From Bacteroidia bacterium (lineage in GTDB: Bacteria; Bacteroidota; Bacteroidia; JADZBD01): a DNA stretch of 59,706 nt. The notes beneath the pieces were generated by a model, which had not been told where the DNA came from, ran no database searches, and worked only from the letters and a program-made list of their open reading frames with translations. The stretch is from contig JAGVMA010000062.1 in the NCBI GenBank assembly GCA_020054095.1, positions 1-59,706 on the forward strand. Reading direction: 5' to 3'. This document shows, piece after piece, positions 57,708 to 59,706 of the stretch; position 1 is the stretch's first letter; each line of letters starts with the position of its first letter. The translations under genes and the position numbers were made by a program.

Positions 57708-59706
57708 TTATCTGATTAATGAAATATTACCTTTTTGCGAAAATGATTGCCCGTTAATTAATTCTGCTTTAAAAAAGTAAACAAACACGCCTGTGTTTAA
57801 ATGCTTGCCTTTAAAGTAGCCATCCCAGCAATTATCAAATGTGGTTGACTCAAAAACTTTTTCGCCAAGGCGGTCATACACGATTATTGAAAAATTAGAA
57901 ATACATGGATTTGCAGGCACACAATATTGGTTATTTACCGCATCACCGTTAGGAGAAAATGCATTTGGCAAAAGTGTTTGTAATAATTGTTGTCCACAAT
58001 CGTAGTTTACTTCAAGGGTAACACATGCTTCATCGGTACAGCCGTTTGCATCGGTAACTACAACACAATAACTGGTAGTTTCTTTTGGTTGTGCGGTTAA
58101 TGTAGAGCAGTTGCTACATGATAAATTAACGGATGGATACCAAGAATAGGTTACACCACCTGATGCATTTAATAGGGTTTGCTCGCCATACATGAGCTGG
58201 GGTGTACTTGCGCTTGCTGATGCAACGGGTGGTGAGGTTTGTGTAACAGTAACTGTTTGTTGCACTGTGCAGCCATTTGCATCGGTTATTACTACAGCGT
58301 ATGTTCCGTATGCTAAACCGGTAGCAGTTTGTGTGGTTTGTCCGTTTGCCCAATTGTATTGATAAGGTGCGGTTCCATTAGTGGCAGTAACGGTTGCGGT
58401 TCCTGTAGGTGCGCTGCAAATAGCAGGTGCAGTGTTTGATGTAACATTGATTGGTGCCGGTTGCGTTACAGTAACTGTTTGTAAAATCGTGCAGCCATTC
58501 GCATCAGTAACAACTATGGTGTAATTACCGGCAATTAAGCTCGATGCACTTTGTGTTGTTTGGCCGGTTGACCACATGTATGTATATGGAGAGCTTCCTC
58601 CTGTAACAGTTACTGCGGCTGTTCCATCATTGCCACCATTACAAAACACATTTGTGTTTGATGTGTTTAATGTAATTACTGTTGGTTGTGCAAGAATAAT
58701 AGTTTGTTGCGATGTGCATCCATTCGCATCGGTTACTGTTACTGTATAATTGCCTGCTAAAAGTCCGTTGGCGGTTTGAGTTGTTTGTCCGTTGCTCCAT
58801 AAATAAGTGTATGGTGATGTGCCGCCAGTAACTACTGCTGATGCACTTGCGTTACCCCCATTACACAAAATGCTGGTGTTTGTTATTATTAAAGAAATAG
58901 CGGCAGGTGCGGTAACATTTATTGTTTGTTGCGATGTACACCCATTCGCATCGGTAACCGTAACTGTGTAATTTCCGGCTGTTAAGCCCGTGCTGGTTTG
59001 TGCGGTTTGCCCGTTGCTCCATAAATAAGTGTATGGCGCTGTTCCTCCGCCTACAGCTACTGTTGCTGTAGCGTTATTACCTCCGTTACATAATACATTA
59101 GTACTATTAATTGTTGTTGATAAAGATACGGGTTGAGTAATTGTTACAGTTTGGTTTACTGAACAACCGTTAGCATCTGTTACAACAACCGAATATGTTC
59201 CGGCAGAAAGGCCTGTAGCGGTTTGTGTAGTTTGCCCATTACTCCATATATATGTATATGGATTTTGTCCATTAGCAGGATTAGCAGTTACGGTTCCACT
59301 TAAATCTCCAAAACAAAGCAGATTGGTTTGGGTGGTAGTTAGTGTAACGCCATTGGTCGCATTAACAACTACTTGTGCTGTTACACTACAGCCATTTGCA
59401 TCTGTAACTATTACAGTATATGTTCCAGATGATAATGCAGTAGCAGTAACGGTTGTTTGTAGAGAAGGGCTCCACAAATAAGTGTAAGGTCCATTTCCTC
59501 CATTTACAGTTGCAGTGGCTGTTCCGTTTGGCATCGAGCAATTGGCAACGGTTGAACTCATACTAATTGTAAGGGCTGTTGGCTGTGTAATGGTTATTGT
59601 TTGTTGCGAGGTGCACCCATTTGCATCAGTTACTGTTACTGTATAAGTGCCAGATGATAATCCGGTTGCGGTTTGCGTTGTTTGCGAATTGCTCCACAAA
59701 TAAGTA
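57708..59706 (-). CDS. SprB-repeat surface adhesin with gliding-type C-terminal sorting domain, N-terminus outside window
   Basis: At least 665 residues; the frame runs off the window end, so no start is present. Seven SprB-type repeats of about 74 residues are visible, with marks PYTYLWSNGQTTQTATGL, SAGTYTVTVTDANGCT and SILCNGGN. A PKD-like unit follows (SASASTPQLMYGEQTLLNAS), then the C-terminal domain LLPNAFSPNGDAVNNQY, IIVYDRLGEKVFES, FDNCWDGYFKGKHLNTGVFV. This end is the type B T9SS (CHU_C) sorting signal. SprB is the gliding adhesin in Flavobacterium; the paired PorP/SprF gene downstream supports surface export. Confidence 0.92.
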   Translation of the reverse strand, partial: TYLWSNSQTTQTATGLSSGTYTVTVTDANGCTSQQTITITQPTALTISMSSTVANCSMPNGTATATVNGGNGPYTYLWSPSLQTTVTATALSSGTYTVIVTDANGCSVTAQVVVNATNGVTLTTTQTNLLCFGDLSGTVTANPANGQNPYTYIWSNGQTTQTATGLSAGTYSVVVTDANGCSVNQTVTITQPVSLSTTINSTNVLCNGGNNATATVAVGGGTAPYTYLWSNGQTAQTSTGLTAGNYTVTVTDANGCTSQQTINVTAPAAISLIITNTSILCNGGNASASAVVTGGTSPYTYLWSNGQTTQTANGLLAGNYTVTVTDANGCTSQQTIILAQPTVITLNTSNTNVFCNGGNDGTAAVTVTGGSSPYTYMWSTGQTTQSASSLIAGNYTIVVTDANGCTILQTVTVTQPAPINVTSNTAPAICSAPTGTATVTATNGTAPYQYNWANGQTTQTATGLAYGTYAVVITDANGCTVQQTVTVTQTSPPVASASASTPQLMYGEQTLLNASGGVTYSWYPSVNLSCSNCSTLTAQPKETTSYCVVVTDANGCTDEACVTLEVNYDCGQQLLQTLLPNAFSPNGDAVNNQYCVPANPCISNFSIIVYDRLGEKVFESTTFDNCWDGYFKGKHLNTGVFVYFFKAELINGQSFSQKGNISLIR

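Noticed and set aside
57708-59706. Regular 222-bp repeats as a CRISPR-like or satellite array
   Set aside because: The repeats are in frame, protein-coding and much longer than CRISPR repeats, with no unique spacers.
1-59706. tRNA, rRNA, CRISPR arrays or intact insertion sequences
   Set aside because: I saw no cloverleaf-like pattern ending in CCA, no rRNA-like conserved stretch, no short repeat-spacer array, and only an isolated transposase N-terminal domain at 2274-2726.

Overview
The window comes from an AT-rich member of the Bacteroidota, probably a free-living marine or soil-type lineage. The evidence is a type IX secretion (T9SS) cargo with a type A sorting domain, a SprB-like repeat protein with a gliding-motility-type C-terminus next to a PorP/SprF protein, DUF4271, an IPExxxVDY-family protein, a LytS-type propeller kinase, and promoters of the Bacteroidota form (TTTG, 18-21 nt, TAnnTTTG). 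Most genes lack a recognisable Shine-Dalgarno site, and many -7 boxes lie only 4-20 nt from the start codon. I found no rRNA, tRNA, CRISPR array or intact insertion sequence.

Layout. 1-2.0 kb: two secreted surface proteins on the minus strand, one cut by the window edge. 2.1-3.8 kb: a compact minus-strand operon of small proteins. It holds two membrane peptides of 30 and 33 residues, a stand-alone transposase-type DNA-binding domain, a receiver-like domain without its aspartate, and a small exported protein. 3.9-8.1 kb: three helical-repeat proteins, two of them TPR-membrane proteins ending in a phosphatase-type linker with no phosphatase. 8.2-18.2 kb: metabolism (glycyl-tRNA synthetase, serine hydrolase, fused isobutyryl-CoA mutase IcmF, YdcF-like protein, phosphoglycerate kinase, homoserine dehydrogenase).

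18.2-24.4 kb: a minus-strand sulfur-assimilation operon. In transcript order it holds a leader with two cysteine-rich mini-ORFs each followed by a terminator, sulfite reductase, a third mini-ORF ending in four Cys codons, uroporphyrinogen-III methyltransferase, a DUF2490 protein, a siroheme-synthase/TauE fusion, CysH and homoserine dehydrogenase. The genes connect sulfate reduction, siroheme supply, possibly sulfur-anion transport, and methionine precursor synthesis. The leader looks like a ribosome-mediated, cysteine-sensing attenuator. This is the most interesting part of the window.

24.4-32.4 kb: MORN-like protein, CorA, heptose adenylyltransferase, a flippase-like membrane protein, PanD, an M42 peptidase, pyruvate kinase, an IPExxxVDY protein and PdxA. 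32.4-36.8 kb: a LytS-type sensor kinase and LytTR response regulator, followed by three 21-bp-phased repeats, a promoter, a structured GC-rich leader and a 69-residue membrane protein. This is a candidate regulator-plus-target unit. 36.8-48.9 kb: lipoproteins, a ferredoxin, a nitrilase-family enzyme, free methionine sulfoxide reductase, ComF, O-antigen ligase, a tail-specific protease, YidD, RnpA, HemD and a DUF4271 protein.

49.0-52.8 kb: an accessory-looking block with a divergent HTH/LytTR regulator pair and four small exported proteins or lipoproteins. 52.8-59.7 kb: two outer-envelope proteins, a c-type cytochrome gene with an apparent frameshift, glutaryl-CoA dehydrogenase, a DUF1569 protein, PorP/SprF and a SprB-repeat adhesin running off the window end.
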